A stretch of 64,000 bases of DNA from Collimonas arenae (GCF_000786695.1 NZ_CP009962.1:5208001-5272000), one strand, 5' to 3'. Counted from the first letter of the stretch, positions 8,664 through 18,729 are shown. Notes: generated by a model from the letters alone, not told the origin. Translations and numbers: made by a program.

Positions 8664-8788
8664 GGGGAACAGGTAACAATTCGCTTGATCGAGATGAACC
8701 CGTGGCGAAGGTTCAAGTCGAAGGGTGGTCATCAATCCCCTAGTTTAACGCACTCCATTTCGCTTACTGCCATTCTCCAAAACCAAAC

Positions 8789-10417
8789 ATGCCACTTATA
8801 GGTTTAATCGCGCTGCTGATCGCCCTTCCCATCCTTGGCATCATCGGCGCCTGGCTGCAGCTGGACGCCCACGCCATCGACACCCTGTCGCAGCAGATGC
8901 AGACCGTATTGCCGGGCTACCTGGCCACGTCGGCGTGGCTGGCGATCGCAGTCACTGCCGGCGTCGTGATCGTCGGCGCGGCCACTGCGGTCACGGTCAG
9001 CCTGTTCGAATTTCGCGGCCGCCGTTTTTTCCAGTGGGCGCTGTTGTTGCCGATGGCGATGCCGGCCTATGTCTCAGCCTACGCCTATACCGATTTCCTG
9101 CAATACAGTGGGTTGCTGCAAAGCAGTTTGCGCGAGTTCATTCCCGGCTTGCGGCTACCGGAAATCCGCAGCCTGCCGGGCGCAATTTTTCTGTTCATTT
9201 TTACGCTCTACCCTTACACCTACCTGTTGGCGCGCAATGCCTTGAACGAACGCGGCGTTCATTTGATGGAAGCCGCGCGCTTGCTCGGCACGCCGCTGGC
9301 TGCACGTATCCGCAGAGTAGCGCTACCGCTGGCACGGCCCGCCCTGATGGCTGGCGCTGCGCTGGCTCTGATGGAAACGCTGGCCGACTATGGCGTAGGC
9401 GCTTACTTCGGCCTGACCACTTTCACTACCGGCATTTACAAAGCGTGGCTGGTGATGGACGACCGCATCGCCGCGGCGCAACTGGCTTCCGTGCTGCTGG
9501 CCATCGTTGCGCTGTTGCTATGGGTTGAACGCAAGGGCCAGCAACGGCTGCGCTTTTCCAGCGTGCGCGGACAGCGCAGCGATACTTCGGAAACCCGGCT
9601 GACACCACTACGCGGCGGCCGGCGTCTGCTGGCTTGGTTGATCTGCGGCCTGCCTGTCTTGCTTGGCTTCGTGCTGCCGGTGTTGATTTTGCTGCGCCTG
9701 ATGTGGCGCGAATTCCTGCATCAGGAAAGCGATCCTTATCTCAACGCAGGCTTCGACTTGCTGCGCTACGCCGGCTGGGCCTGGAACAGCTTCCGCTTTG
9801 GCAGCATCGCCGCACTGCTGGCAGTTGCGGTGGCGCTGGCGCTTTGTTATGTACAGCGGGCGCGCAATCTGCCGCCATTGAAACTGTGGCTGCTGCGGCT
9901 GGCCACCCGCATGGCCAGCATGGGTTATGCGATACCTGGCTCGGTGATTGCCATCGGTATCCTGCTGCCACTGGCCTGGCTGCAAGCCGTGGCGCCGCAA
10001 AACAACGTCGGCATCCTGGTGACGGCCACATCGTTCGGCATCCTGTACGCCTATCTGGTGCGCTTTAGCGCAGTTGCCGTGCAATCGGTTGAAGCCGGCT
10101 ATGCCCGTATCCCGGCGACGCTGGATGAAGCCGCCCGCACGCTCGGCAGCGGCGGCTGGCGCATTGCCCGCATCCTGCATGCGCCGCTGCTGTGGCGTTC
10201 GATGGCGACGGCGTTCCTGATGGTTTTCGTAGATGTCGTGAAAGAACTGCCGGCGACGCTTTTGCTACGGCCATTTAATACCGATACGCTGGCAGTCATC
10301 GCCCATAATCTGGCGCGCGATGAGCGGTTGGGCGAAGCGGCGCTGCCGGCCTTGACGATTGTGGCCGTGGGTTTGATTCCGGTGCTGCTGGTAACCAGAG
10401 CCTTGGGTAAACGTTGA
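8789..10417 (+). CDS. fbpB: Ferric iron ABC transporter, permease
   Basis: 542 aa, about twelve membrane spans, built as two fused permease halves, which is the usual FbpB/AfuB layout. Each half carries an EAA-like cytoplasmic loop (EAARLLGTPLAARIRRVALPLARP and EAARTLGSGGWRIARILHAPLL) that contacts the ATPase. It forms the inner-membrane channel for Fe3+ delivered by FbpA. The ATG at 8789 is only 126 bp from the divergent fbpC start, so the two genes share a short promoter region. Confidence in family is high; iron as substrate comes from the fbpA neighbour and the possible Fur box. Confidence 0.92.
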   Translation: MPLIGLIALLIALPILGIIGAWLQLDAHAIDTLSQQMQTVLPGYLATSAWLAIAVTAGVVIVGAATAVTVSLFEFRGRRFFQWALLLPMAMPAYVSAYAYTDFLQYSGLLQSSLREFIPGLRLPEIRSLPGAIFLFIFTLYPYTYLLARNALNERGVHLMEAARLLGTPLAARIRRVALPLARPALMAGAALALMETLADYGVGAYFGLTTFTTGIYKAWLVMDDRIAAAQLASVLLAIVALLLWVERKGQQRLRFSSVRGQRSDTSETRLTPLRGGRRLLAWLICGLPVLLGFVLPVLILLRLMWREFLHQESDPYLNAGFDLLRYAGWAWNSFRFGSIAALLAVAVALALCYVQRARNLPPLKLWLLRLATRMASMGYAIPGSVIAIGILLPLAWLQAVAPQNNVGILVTATSFGILYAYLVRFSAVAVQSVEAGYARIPATLDEAARTLGSGGWRIARILHAPLLWRSMATAFLMVFVDVVKELPATLLLRPFNTDTLAVIAHNLARDERLGEAALPALTIVAVGLIPVLLVTRALGKR

Positions 10418-10522
10418 AGATTGCCAATTTGGAAACTCCCTTAAAAAACAGGGCTAAACGGGCGCAGGGCGTAAAATGGCGCATCCTGCAATGTCTGCCG
10501 CCAATCTTTCCGCTAGCCACAC

Positions 10523-12043
10523 ATGACCATCCTGCTGTCCACGCTCAACGCCCGTTATTCCCACGCCTCGCTCGGCTTACGCTATCTGCAGGCCAACATG
10601 GGAGATTTGCGCGACGCGACGCAGCTGCATGAATTCGTTATCGGCGCAAAGACCACCGATATCGTCGAAAAACTGCTGGCGCACAAGGCGAGCGAAGGCA
10701 CCACCATCGTCGGCTTCGGCGTGTATATCTGGAATATCGAGGAAACCACCAAGGTAGTGGCGATGCTGAAGCGGGTGGCGCCGGAGATGGTGATCGTGCT
10801 GGGCGGACCTGAAGTTTCCTACGAATCGGCCGAACAGCAGATCGTCCAGCTGGCCGATTACCTGGTGACCGGCTGGGGCGATGTGACCTTGCCGCAGCTG
10901 TGCCGGCAAATCCTGCGCGGGCCTAAGCCGCTGATGAAGGTCCATGTCGGCGTGCAGCCGCCGATGGCTGACATCACCCTGCCCTACAGCCTGTATAGCG
11001 ACCACGACATCGCGCACCGCACCCTGTACGTGGAAGCCTCCCGTGGCTGTCCGTTCAAATGCGAGTTCTGTTTGTCGGCGCTGGACAAGACTGCGTGGCC
11101 GTTCGCGCTCGACAATTTCCTGGCGGAGATGGAGTCGTTGCATGCGCGCGGCGCGCGCCTGTTCAAGTTCGTCGACCGTACCTTCAACCTGAACGTCAAG
11201 ACCAGCCTCAAGATCCTGCAATTCTTTCTCGACAAACTGGCCGCCAATCCTGACGATCCGGTGTTTGCCCACTTTGAACTGGTGCCGGATCATTTGCCAG
11301 ATGCGCTGAAAGATGCGATCACGCAATTTCCTCCGGGCGCGCTGCAATTCGAAATCGGCATCCAGAGTTTCAATCCGGAAGTTCAGGCGCTCGTCAGCCG
11401 CAAACAGAACAATGAGAAGGCAGCGGAAAATATCCGCTGGCTGATACAGTCGTCGCAAGCCCACCTGCACGTCGATCTGATCGCCGGCTTGCCGGGAGAG
11501 GACGTCGAGAGCTTCGCCCGCGGTTTCGACCGGCTGGTGGCGTTGCAGCCGCACGAAATCCAGTTTGGCATTCTCAAACGCCTGCGCGGCACGCCCATCA
11601 TCCGCCATACCGAGCCGTTCGGCCTGATCTTCGATCCGCACCCGCCCTACACCATCCTCGCCACCAACAAGATCGACTTTCCGACCATGCAGCGTTTGCA
11701 ACGCTTTTCGCGCTACTGGGATCTGGTCGCCAACTCGGGCCGCTTTGCCCACACTTTGCCGATCCTGCTGGGCGAGACGCCGTTCAACAGCTTCATGGCG
11801 TTTTCCGATTGGCTATACGGTAAAACCGACGCCACCCATCGTATCGCGCTGGACCGGCTGGCGGGACTTGTCGGACAGTGGTTGCGCCTGCAGGGAATGA
11901 CGGAGAGCGCAGTGAATGCCGTGCTCAGCACAGACTACGCGGGCAAGCCGGCTAAGCAGCCTGATGTGCAGCAACTAATGATAAAGAAAGAAACGGATGC
12001 CGCCGTGGCGCCGAAACGCCAGGCACGGCATCTAGCCCACTGA
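10523..12043 (+). CDS. B12-binding domain radical SAM protein (DUF4080 type)
   Basis: 506 aa. The N-terminal third (about residues 1-145) is a cobalamin-binding Rossmann-like domain with VIVLGGPEVSYE. The radical SAM core follows with the 4Fe-4S motif RGCPFKCEFC (CxxxCxxC) and a TIM barrel including FKFVDRTFNLN and IGIQSFNPEV. The C-terminal region matches the DUF4080 extension. Such proteins use S-adenosylmethionine and cobalamin for methylation or rearrangement chemistry; the substrate of this branch is not known to me. The gene stands alone and overlaps the tail of the convergent DUF3717 gene by 12 bp. Confidence 0.9.
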   Translation: MTILLSTLNARYSHASLGLRYLQANMGDLRDATQLHEFVIGAKTTDIVEKLLAHKASEGTTIVGFGVYIWNIEETTKVVAMLKRVAPEMVIVLGGPEVSYESAEQQIVQLADYLVTGWGDVTLPQLCRQILRGPKPLMKVHVGVQPPMADITLPYSLYSDHDIAHRTLYVEASRGCPFKCEFCLSALDKTAWPFALDNFLAEMESLHARGARLFKFVDRTFNLNVKTSLKILQFFLDKLAANPDDPVFAHFELVPDHLPDALKDAITQFPPGALQFEIGIQSFNPEVQALVSRKQNNEKAAENIRWLIQSSQAHLHVDLIAGLPGEDVESFARGFDRLVALQPHEIQFGILKRLRGTPIIRHTEPFGLIFDPHPPYTILATNKIDFPTMQRLQRFSRYWDLVANSGRFAHTLPILLGETPFNSFMAFSDWLYGKTDATHRIALDRLAGLVGQWLRLQGMTESAVNAVLSTDYAGKPAKQPDVQQLMIKKETDAAVAPKRQARHLAH

Positions 12044-12277
12044 TCGGGTAGTGGCGTTAAGGTCCAGCATGTGCTGACGCCAGGCGGCAATCAGCTGCTG
12101 CGCCATGCTATCCATCGAGGCTAGCGCAACGTTGCTGCTGTGGTTGATGATCATCATGGCGTAGACGTTGGCCAGCGCGTTAACCTCAGGCGACAAGGCG
12201 CACTCTTCTCCTACCGCAGGCCGTTGCAGACGCCAGTAATTGATGGCTTGTTCCAGTTCGGGCAATGAGATATTCAT
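12032..12277 (-). CDS. DUF3717 domain-containing protein
   Basis: An 81-aa soluble protein, MNISLPELEQAINYWRLQRP then ECALSPEVNALANVYAMMI, that I recognise as the DUF3717 family common in Burkholderiales. No catalytic motif is visible and the function is unknown. It overlaps tail to tail with the radical SAM gene and lies downstream of the rbs operon on the same strand, 53 bp after rbsD. Confidence 0.8.
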   Translation of the reverse strand: MNISLPELEQAINYWRLQRPAVGEECALSPEVNALANVYAMMIINHSSNVALASMDSMAQQLIAAWRQHMLDLNATTRSVG

Positions 12278-12330
12278 GGCTTTATTGTACCTGCTGCCGG
12301 CAGCTTGACGGCCACGCCATTCAACTATTG

Positions 12331-12723
12331 TTAAAAAACTACGCCGGCAACCAGGATGATGTTGGCATACGGCGTGAACTCGCCGGTACGGATAACCGCT
12401 TTGGCGGTATGCGTCATGCGCTTGAAATCGGCGTGCGATAAGGTCCGCTTGTCAGCCACGCCGAGGGCGTCGATCTGCTGCGCCAGTTGCGGGCTATGCA
12501 ACGGCAATTCGTCGGCCAGCACATGGTGCTCGACCTGCATTTCCGTCAGTACCGTTTGCAAGGTCACCATGAAACCAGGCACGCCACGCGTCAGCGCCAG
12601 GTCGATCAGCGGTACGCCCGGCGGCGCCGGCAGACCGGCATCGCCGATCACGATGCTGTCGCCATGGCCAAGCGATGCAATCAATTGCGACAAGGCGATA
12701 TTGAGCAATGGATTTTTCTTCAT
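12331..12723 (-). CDS. rbsD: D-ribose pyranase
   Basis: 130 aa, starting [22 protein letters not shown] with the catalytic-site His of the RbsD/FucU fold, and including [18 protein letters not shown]. The enzyme interconverts the pyranose and furanose forms of ribose, feeding ribokinase. The frame continues 77 codons upstream into rbsK, but the true start is the ATG at 12723, only one base after the rbsK stop (TGA-G-ATG), which implies translational coupling. It is the last gene of the rbs operon. Confidence 0.95.
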   Translation of the reverse strand: MKKNPLLNIALSQLIASLGHGDSIVIGDAGLPAPPGVPLIDLALTRGVPGFMVTLQTVLTEMQVEHHVLADELPLHSPQLAQQIDALGVADKRTLSHADFKRMTHTAKAVIRTGEFTPYANIILVAGVVF

Positions 12724-12724
12724 C

Positions 12725-13639
12725 TCAAGCCTCCAGTTCGCGACGATAAGGAATCGAAGTCTGGGCGCCGATGCGCGCCACACTAATCGCTGCGGCACGC
12801 TGGCCGAAGGCGATTGCATCGGCTTCGCTGCGGCCTTCCGCCAGCGCTGCGACGAAGCCGCCGATGAAGGTATCGCCAGCGGCGGTAGTGTCGATTGCCT
12901 GGGTCGGCTGTGCCGCAAAATGTTCTGAAGTTGACGCCAGCGCCGCATACACACCCTTGGAGCCGAGCGTCACCAGCACGTTGGCGCTGCCATTTGCTCG
13001 CAATTTCGCCACTGCGACGTCGATGGCAGCGTCGCTGTCGAGACTGGCTTCAGGCAGGCCCGCCAGCATGGCGGCTTCGATTTCATTTGGAATCAGATAA
13101 TCCACTTGTGCCAGCAGATCGGCCGGCAAGGCCTGCGCCGGCGCCGGATTCAGCACCACGGTCTTACCCAGTTCATGCGCCAGTTTGATCGCATGGCGAA
13201 CGGTGGCAAGCGGCGTTTCCAGCTGCAAGACGACGATGCGCGCCTGTTCGATCAAAGCACGTGCGGCGTCGATATGTGCCGGGCTTAGCGCATCATTGGC
13301 GCCGGCCGCCAGCACAATGCTGTTTTGTCCGCTGGCATCGACCATGATCGACGCCACGCCGGAGGCCATGCCGCTCATTGTCGCGACATGCGCGTCATCG
13401 ATGCCATCCTTGCGCAAGGCGGCGCGCAGCTCAGCTCCAAAGGCGTCATCGCCGAGGCAGGCAATCATGCCGACCTTGGCGCTGTCGCCGCTGAGGCGTG
13501 CGCATGCCACCGCCTGGTTGGCGCCCTTGCCGCCGGGAATGGTACGGAACTGGCCGCCGGACAAGGTTTCGCCTGGGTGCGGCATACGCGGCACGCGCAA
13601 CACCAGGTCCATATTGATACTGCCGATGATGACGATCAT
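12725..13639 (-). CDS. rbsK: Ribokinase
   Basis: 304 aa, PfkB family. It shows [20 protein letters not shown] (substrate-binding N-terminus), [10 protein letters not shown], and the C-terminal [13 protein letters not shown] motif with the catalytic Asp and anion hole (the family form is usually DTTGAGDTF). It phosphorylates ribose to ribose-5-phosphate using ATP. It sits between rbsR and rbsD, all on the minus strand. Confidence 0.95.
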   Translation of the reverse strand: MIVIIGSINMDLVLRVPRMPHPGETLSGGQFRTIPGGKGANQAVACARLSGDSAKVGMIACLGDDAFGAELRAALRKDGIDDAHVATMSGMASGVASIMVDASGQNSIVLAAGANDALSPAHIDAARALIEQARIVVLQLETPLATVRHAIKLAHELGKTVVLNPAPAQALPADLLAQVDYLIPNEIEAAMLAGLPEASLDSDAAIDVAVAKLRANGSANVLVTLGSKGVYAALASTSEHFAAQPTQAIDTTAAGDTFIGGFVAALAEGRSEADAIAFGQRAAAISVARIGAQTSIPYRRELEA

Positions 13640-13691
13640 ATGTGTCTTAAGAATAAAGATTGCAAAAAGGAATAACGAAAAATCCGCGTAC

Positions 13692-14681
13692 TCAACTGAC
13701 CACGGTCGAACCGCGGATATGCAATTCCGGCGCGATGGTCTGTCGCTGCAAAGGCCGGTCAGGACTGGCGATCCGCTCCAGCAGACATTGCGCGGTGAGC
13801 TGCCCGAGCCGGCGCGTATTCTGGGCGACGCTGGTCAAGGTCGGATGCACGAACTGCGCCAGGTCAATATCGTCGAAGCCCACCACTGCGAGCGTTTGCG
13901 GCACGGCAATGCCGCGCTCCGCAGCGGCACGCAGGGCGCCGATCGCCATCAAATCATTACAACAGAAAATCGCGTCCGGCGTCTGCGAGGCCAGCAAGCT
14001 GCGCGCCGCCAGATAGCCGCCGGCGCTGGTGAAATCGGCATACACCAGCATGTCGTCCGGCAACGCGATGCCGGCGCTATACATGGTCTGGCGCAAGCCT
14101 GCGATCCGCTCGCGGGAAATATCGATGTCTGCCGGGCCGCCAATGCAAGCGATGCGACGCCGCCCCAGGCTCAGCAGATGCTCCGCCGCCAAGGCACCGC
14201 CGGCAGCATTGTCTACAGCCACCAGATCGATGCCCATATCCTTCGGCGCGCGGTCCAGCAGCACCGTCGGCACTTTCATCTTGCGCAGCAGCTCGCCGTC
14301 GGTCTGCGCCAATGTCGCCACGATCAAGCCGTCGCAGCGCTTGGTCAACAGCACGTTCAGGTAATCGCGCTGCTTGGCCGGGTCGTCGTCGGAATTGCAC
14401 AGGATGACGCTGTAGCCGGCGGCGTAGCAACTGTCTTCAATACCGCGCGCCACTTCCGAAAAATACGGATTGGTGTTGTTCGGAATGATCAGGCCGATAC
14501 TGCCGGTAGTCTTGCTGCGCAGCGAGCGCGCCAGTGCGCTCGGCACATAGGCCAGCGACTCGGCCGCCTCCAGTACGCGGGCGCGAGCGTCGACGCTGAC
14601 GGGACGGGTCTGGTTGAGGACATGCGACACCGTGGTGTACGACACCCCGGCTTTACGCGCTACATCCTTGATGGTTGCCAT
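13692..14681 (-). CDS. rbsR: LacI family repressor of the ribose operon
   Basis: 329 aa. The N-terminal HTH and hinge are typical of the LacI/GalR family (MATIKDVARKAGVSYTTVSH, then YVPSALARSLRS), followed by a periplasmic-binding-protein-like effector domain (GSIGLIIPNNTNPYFSEVARG). It is encoded inside the rbs operon, so it most likely represses it and responds to ribose. A perfect LacI-type palindrome upstream of rbsB (18498-18515) is the likely target and would create autoregulation. Confidence 0.92.
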   Translation of the reverse strand: MATIKDVARKAGVSYTTVSHVLNQTRPVSVDARARVLEAAESLAYVPSALARSLRSKTTGSIGLIIPNNTNPYFSEVARGIEDSCYAAGYSVILCNSDDDPAKQRDYLNVLLTKRCDGLIVATLAQTDGELLRKMKVPTVLLDRAPKDMGIDLVAVDNAAGGALAAEHLLSLGRRRIACIGGPADIDISRERIAGLRQTMYSAGIALPDDMLVYADFTSAGGYLAARSLLASQTPDAIFCCNDLMAIGALRAAAERGIAVPQTLAVVGFDDIDLAQFVHPTLTSVAQNTRRLGQLTAQCLLERIASPDRPLQRQTIAPELHIRGSTVVS

Positions 14682-14726
14682 ATTATTTACTCGATGCCAG
14701 TTTGCGGAGCGGTAATGTAGTGGGTT

Positions 14727-15692
14727 TTAATGCGTTGAACGCTCGCCACGGCGTCGATATGTATCCAGCACCACCGCAGCCACAATCACCAGCCCGGTGA
14801 CGATCCGTTTCATCGGTTCGCTGACGCCGACTTGCGCCAGGCCTGCTTCCAGCACCGAGATAATCAGCACGCCGATAAAAGTGCTGATGACCGAACCACG
14901 CCCGCCCATCAGGCTGGTGCCGCCGATAACCACAGCTGCAATCACTTGCAATTCAAGACCAACGCCGCCGTTCGGATCGGCTGCTTCCAGCCGCGATACC
15001 TGGAACAACGCGCCGACGCCGGCAAGCAAGCCCATCAAGGCAAACACCAGCACCTTGCTTGGACGCGGATTGATGCCGGCAAGGCGCACCGCTTCTTCAT
15101 TGGTGCCGATGCCGATCCAGTGACGCCCCAGCACGGTCTTGGTCAATACCAGATGGCCGACGATGACGATGATGATGGCAGACAGGAAGGCCGGCGACAT
15201 GCCGAACAGGATCGGCGAGCTGATGCCGTCGACCGCGCTGCCGATGTATTCAGTACGCGAATTGGTGACTTGGTACGCCAGGCCGCGCGCCATTTCCAGC
15301 ACGCCCAGCGAAACGATGAACGATGGAATCCGCCAGCCGACTGAAATCAGTCCGGTCACCATGCCGCACAGGCTAGCCACCAGCACGCCCAGCAAAGCCG
15401 CGCCGAACAAAGGCCAGCCCCAGCGCACCATCGCCATCGACAAGACCGATGCCGCCAGCGCCATGACCGAACCGACCGAGAGATCGATGCCGCCGATGAT
15501 CAGCACGAACGTCATGCCGACCGCCATGACCACCAGCGTCGGAATATCGTTGGACAGGGTAGTGAACGTCCCCATGGTAAGAAAATTTTCGCTGAGAACG
15601 GAGAACAGCACGCACATGGCGATCAATGCGCCGATCAGGCCCAGGTAGTTCTTGAGGCCGGACATGCTTCGGGTAAGAGAATTAGTTGTCAT
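14727..15692 (-). CDS. rbsC: Ribose ABC transporter, permease
   Basis: About 321 aa, eight to ten membrane spans, BPD_transp_2 family. Diagnostic stretches are GGIDLSVGSVMALAAS, NEEAVRLAGINPRPSKV (the EAA-like loop) and the end GGTSLMGGRGSVISTFIGV. The start at 15692 (MTTNSLTRSMSGLKNYLG) is preferred to an upstream ATG at 15791 that would overlap the rbsA coding end by 62 bp. It forms the inner-membrane channel for ribose. Confidence 0.93.
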   Translation of the reverse strand: MTTNSLTRSMSGLKNYLGLIGALIAMCVLFSVLSENFLTMGTFTTLSNDIPTLVVMAVGMTFVLIIGGIDLSVGSVMALAASVLSMAMVRWGWPLFGAALLGVLVASLCGMVTGLISVGWRIPSFIVSLGVLEMARGLAYQVTNSRTEYIGSAVDGISSPILFGMSPAFLSAIIIVIVGHLVLTKTVLGRHWIGIGTNEEAVRLAGINPRPSKVLVFALMGLLAGVGALFQVSRLEAADPNGGVGLELQVIAAVVIGGTSLMGGRGSVISTFIGVLIISVLEAGLAQVGVSEPMKRIVTGLVIVAAVVLDTYRRRGERSTH

Positions 15693-15729
15693 GATGTTGG
15701 ATAAATTGTTTTCGGCGGACGCTCTGGAT

Positions 15730-17340
15730 TCAGGCGGCTTGCGCGGTGCTTGGGTTTGCCGGAGCGCCGCTGTTGCCGGCGCCGTTGCCATTCATGTAAC
15801 CGCTGAATGCCGAGGCCAGAATCGTTTCCTGGCTCCAGTTGCCACGTTCGAAAGTATCGACCAGCTTGCCTGCGCTCATCACCGCAATACGATCGCAAAT
15901 CAGCATCAGTTCACGCAGGTCGCTGGAAACGATCAGCAAGCCTTTGCCTTGCCGCGACAATTCGGCCAGCAGCTTGTAGATGTCGAATTTGGCGCCGATA
16001 TCGATGCCGCGAGTGGGTTCGTCGAACAGCATGATCGGACAATCGCGATACAACCAGCGGGCAATCACCACCTTCTGCTGGTTGCCGCCGGACAGTTCAC
16101 CGGCTGCCTGCGTGCCGTCGCGCGAACGGATCCGCAAACGCTTGATATAGTCGTCGGCAACCGCGGCTTCAGCCTCCACATCAAGTACGCCGTACTTGCT
16201 GACATCCGTGAGCTTGGCCAGCGTGGTGTTGAGGCCGATCGATTGCGACAGCAGCAAACCCTGGCTCTTGCGATCCTCGGTGATCATGGCGATGCCGGCG
16301 GCGACAGCGTCTTTCGGCGATGAAATCCTGGCTGGCTCGCCTTGATCGCCGATGAATACCTCGCCTTGGTCGGCACGGTCAGCGCCAAAAATCAGGCGCA
16401 ACAATTCGGTGCGGCCAGAACCGATCAAACCAGCGATGCCGAGGATTTCACCGGCGCGCAAGTCGAAGGAAGTCGGCGCCACCGCTTTGCCGCGGCCCAG
16501 ATCACGTACCCGCAACATGGGCGCGCCGATGGTGCGATGACCGAGATCCAGTTCCGCTTCAGCGGCGCGGCCGACCATCAATTGCACCAGTGCGTCGGTG
16601 CTGTAACCGGAAATCGGATCGTCGCACACCAGCTGGCCGTCGCGCAGCACGGCGATGCGGTCGGCAACCCGTTTCAGCTCTTCCAGCCGATGCGAAATAT
16701 AGATGATGGCGACGCCTTCCGACTGCAGCCGCGCAATCTGGGTGAACAGCAGTTCCACTTCGCGGCTGGTCAGCATGGCGGTCGGTTCATCCAGCACCAG
16801 CAGACGGCAGTGACCGATCAGGTTGCGGGCAATCTCCACCATTTGCTGATGGCCGACGCCCAGTTCGCCAACGGGCGTCCAGGGATCGAGATCGGTCAGG
16901 CCTACCGCGGCCATCTGGATCCGCGTGGCTTCCGCCAGCTTGGGCTTGTCGATCCAGCCGAAACGATGCGGCAACTGGTTCAGGAACAGGTTTTCGGCAA
17001 TGCTGAGCGTAGGAATCAGGTTCAGTTCCTGCATCACCATGCGGATACCGAGATGCTCGGCTTCCTTACGCGAAGCCGGCGAATAGGGTTGACCGTCCAG
17101 CAGCATGCTGCCGGTGGTTGCCTCCACCAGGCCGCAAACGATCTTCGACAATGTGCTTTTGCCAGCGCCGTTTTCGCCGGTCAGGGCCAGAATCTGGCCC
17201 GGGCTGATGCTGATCGAGACGTCGCTCAATACCGGTTCGACGTAGGTCTTGCCAATTCCGGTCAAGCTTAACAACAGGGGAACTGCGGGGGCAGCGGTGC
17301 GCGCGTCGGACTGATGCGCGGCATTGAATTCATTGGACAT
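15730..17340 (-). CDS. rbsA: Ribose ABC transporter, ATP-binding protein (two ATPase domains)
   Basis: About 536 aa with tandem ATPase cassettes. The first has Walker A GENGAGKSTL, signature GVGHQQMVEIA and Walker B LLVLDEPTAML. The second has the degenerate Walker A GLIGSGRTELLR and the signature LSGGNQQKVVIARW, as is normal for the RbsA/MglA class. The start at 17340 is backed by GGAGG about 8-10 nt upstream. The C-terminus has a Gly/Asn/Ala-rich extension (NGNGAGNSGAPANP). Confidence 0.95.
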   Translation of the reverse strand: MSNEFNAAHQSDARTAAPAVPLLLSLTGIGKTYVEPVLSDVSISISPGQILALTGENGAGKSTLSKIVCGLVEATTGSMLLDGQPYSPASRKEAEHLGIRMVMQELNLIPTLSIAENLFLNQLPHRFGWIDKPKLAEATRIQMAAVGLTDLDPWTPVGELGVGHQQMVEIARNLIGHCRLLVLDEPTAMLTSREVELLFTQIARLQSEGVAIIYISHRLEELKRVADRIAVLRDGQLVCDDPISGYSTDALVQLMVGRAAEAELDLGHRTIGAPMLRVRDLGRGKAVAPTSFDLRAGEILGIAGLIGSGRTELLRLIFGADRADQGEVFIGDQGEPARISSPKDAVAAGIAMITEDRKSQGLLLSQSIGLNTTLAKLTDVSKYGVLDVEAEAAVADDYIKRLRIRSRDGTQAAGELSGGNQQKVVIARWLYRDCPIMLFDEPTRGIDIGAKFDIYKLLAELSRQGKGLLIVSSDLRELMLICDRIAVMSAGKLVDTFERGNWSQETILASAFSGYMNGNGAGNSGAPANPSTAQAA

Positions 17341-17450
17341 TCCGTCCTCCACCAATGGCATAACTGGTTGCGGACAGGGCAGCCGCCGCGCCTAAAGCGC
17401 GGCGGCAACTTAACCATGTGCCGCAGTGAGGTTGATTACTTGCAGGTTGA

Positions 17451-18407
17451 TTATTTGCTGTCTTTGGTCACCAGCGCGACCTTGGTTTCAACCGTGCCGC
17501 CCAGGCTCGACTGCGCCTTCTTGTCGGTGATCGCCTTCAACACCGTTTCGATACCGAACACGGCTTGTTGCGAAGCATACTGGTCGGCTGTCGCCAGTAC
17601 GCGGCCGTCTTTCAGCATCGGTTTGATGGCGTTGATGTTGTCATAGCCGACCACCAGCACTTTACCGGTCTTGCCAGCTGCCTTGACGGCGGCGACAGCG
17701 CCGAGGGCCATGTTGTCGTTGCCGGCCAACAATGCCTTGACGTCAGGATGCGCGTTCAGGATCGCAGCGGCAACCTTGTTGCCCGGATCCATTTCCCACT
17801 GGCCGGATTGCACTGCGACCACATTGGCGCCTGCAGTCTTCATGGCGTCCTGGAAGCCCAGCGTACGTTGCTGCGCATTGAAAGTAGTTGATACGCCTTC
17901 GATGATGGCAACCTTGTCGCCGCTCTTGATTTGCTTGGCCAGGTAGTCGCCCACCAGTTTGGCGCCCAAGCGGTTATCCGGACCGACGAATGGCACGGTG
18001 ATGCCCTTTTCCTTCAGCGCGGCGTCATCCAGCTTGTTGTCGATGTTCACCACGATGATGCCGGCGTCGATCGCTTTCTTGATGACCGGCACCAGCGCCT
18101 TGGAATCGGCAGGCGCAATCACCAGGCCGTTGACCTTGGAGACAATCATCTGTTCGACGATCTTGATCTGGTTCGAGGTATCGGTTTCGTCCTTGATGCC
18201 GTTGGCGATCAGGTCATATTGCGCAGCGTGCGCCTTCTGGTGTTCCTTGGCGCCGTTTTCCATGGTGAGGAAAAATTCATTGGCGAGCGACTTCATCACC
18301 AGCGCAACCTTTGGCTTGGCGGCAGTTTGCGCCATCGCCGGCAGGGAAGGCAGGGCACAAACCAGAATAGTGGCAGCAATCAGCTTGAGGCGGATACGGG
18401 TATTCAT
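17451..18407 (-). CDS. rbsB: Ribose ABC transporter, periplasmic binding protein
   Basis: About 318 aa with a signal peptide ending LPAMAQ. The mature part is a type I periplasmic binding protein (VALVMKSLANEFFLTMENGA, LVIAPADSKALVPVI, VPFVGPDNRLGAKL). The start at 18407 is supported by CAGGAG at good spacing; the longer frame to 18542 runs through the promoter. It is the first gene of rbsBACRKD, and the operator palindrome lies about 90 bp upstream. Confidence 0.95.
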   Translation of the reverse strand: MNTRIRLKLIAATILVCALPSLPAMAQTAAKPKVALVMKSLANEFFLTMENGAKEHQKAHAAQYDLIANGIKDETDTSNQIKIVEQMIVSKVNGLVIAPADSKALVPVIKKAIDAGIIVVNIDNKLDDAALKEKGITVPFVGPDNRLGAKLVGDYLAKQIKSGDKVAIIEGVSTTFNAQQRTLGFQDAMKTAGANVVAVQSGQWEMDPGNKVAAAILNAHPDVKALLAGNDNMALGAVAAVKAAGKTGKVLVVGYDNINAIKPMLKDGRVLATADQYASQQAVFGIETVLKAITDKKAQSSLGGTVETKVALVTKDSK

Positions 18408-18497
18408 CAAAAGTCTCCTGAAAGTCGTTATTGAAATTTTTGCAAATAAGTTCATGCCCAATGGCATATCCGTTCGGATCGGCATGCCATCATTAAG

Positions 18498-18515
18498 CGC
18501 GCAAACGTTTGCGCG
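18498..18515. promoter_or_regulatory. Candidate RbsR operator
   Basis: CGCGCAAACGTTTGCGCG is a perfect 18-bp palindrome with the central CG and AAACGTTT core characteristic of LacI/GalR family operators. It lies about 90 bp upstream of rbsB and also faces the divergent nucleoside hydrolase, so one site could serve both directions. A second partial repeat, ATCCGTTCGGAT, sits about 25 bp closer to rbsB. Confidence 0.85.
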
Positions 18516-18729
18516 TTTTGATGATAGCACCAGAACAGGCAAAAAAAAAGGAGCAAAAAATTACCCCAAAGAACTTCTTATCTGAGTTATAAGAAAGCTG
18601 CCTGAAAGATAGCTTGCGGCAAAATCGGCGTCCATCCGCGTCAGGATGCGCTGCTGACGCGGAATTACCCGATGGAAGCGGGAGACGGGAGTAAGGAAAA
18701 TATTTGCCATTCTGGCATGTGCATGCTAT

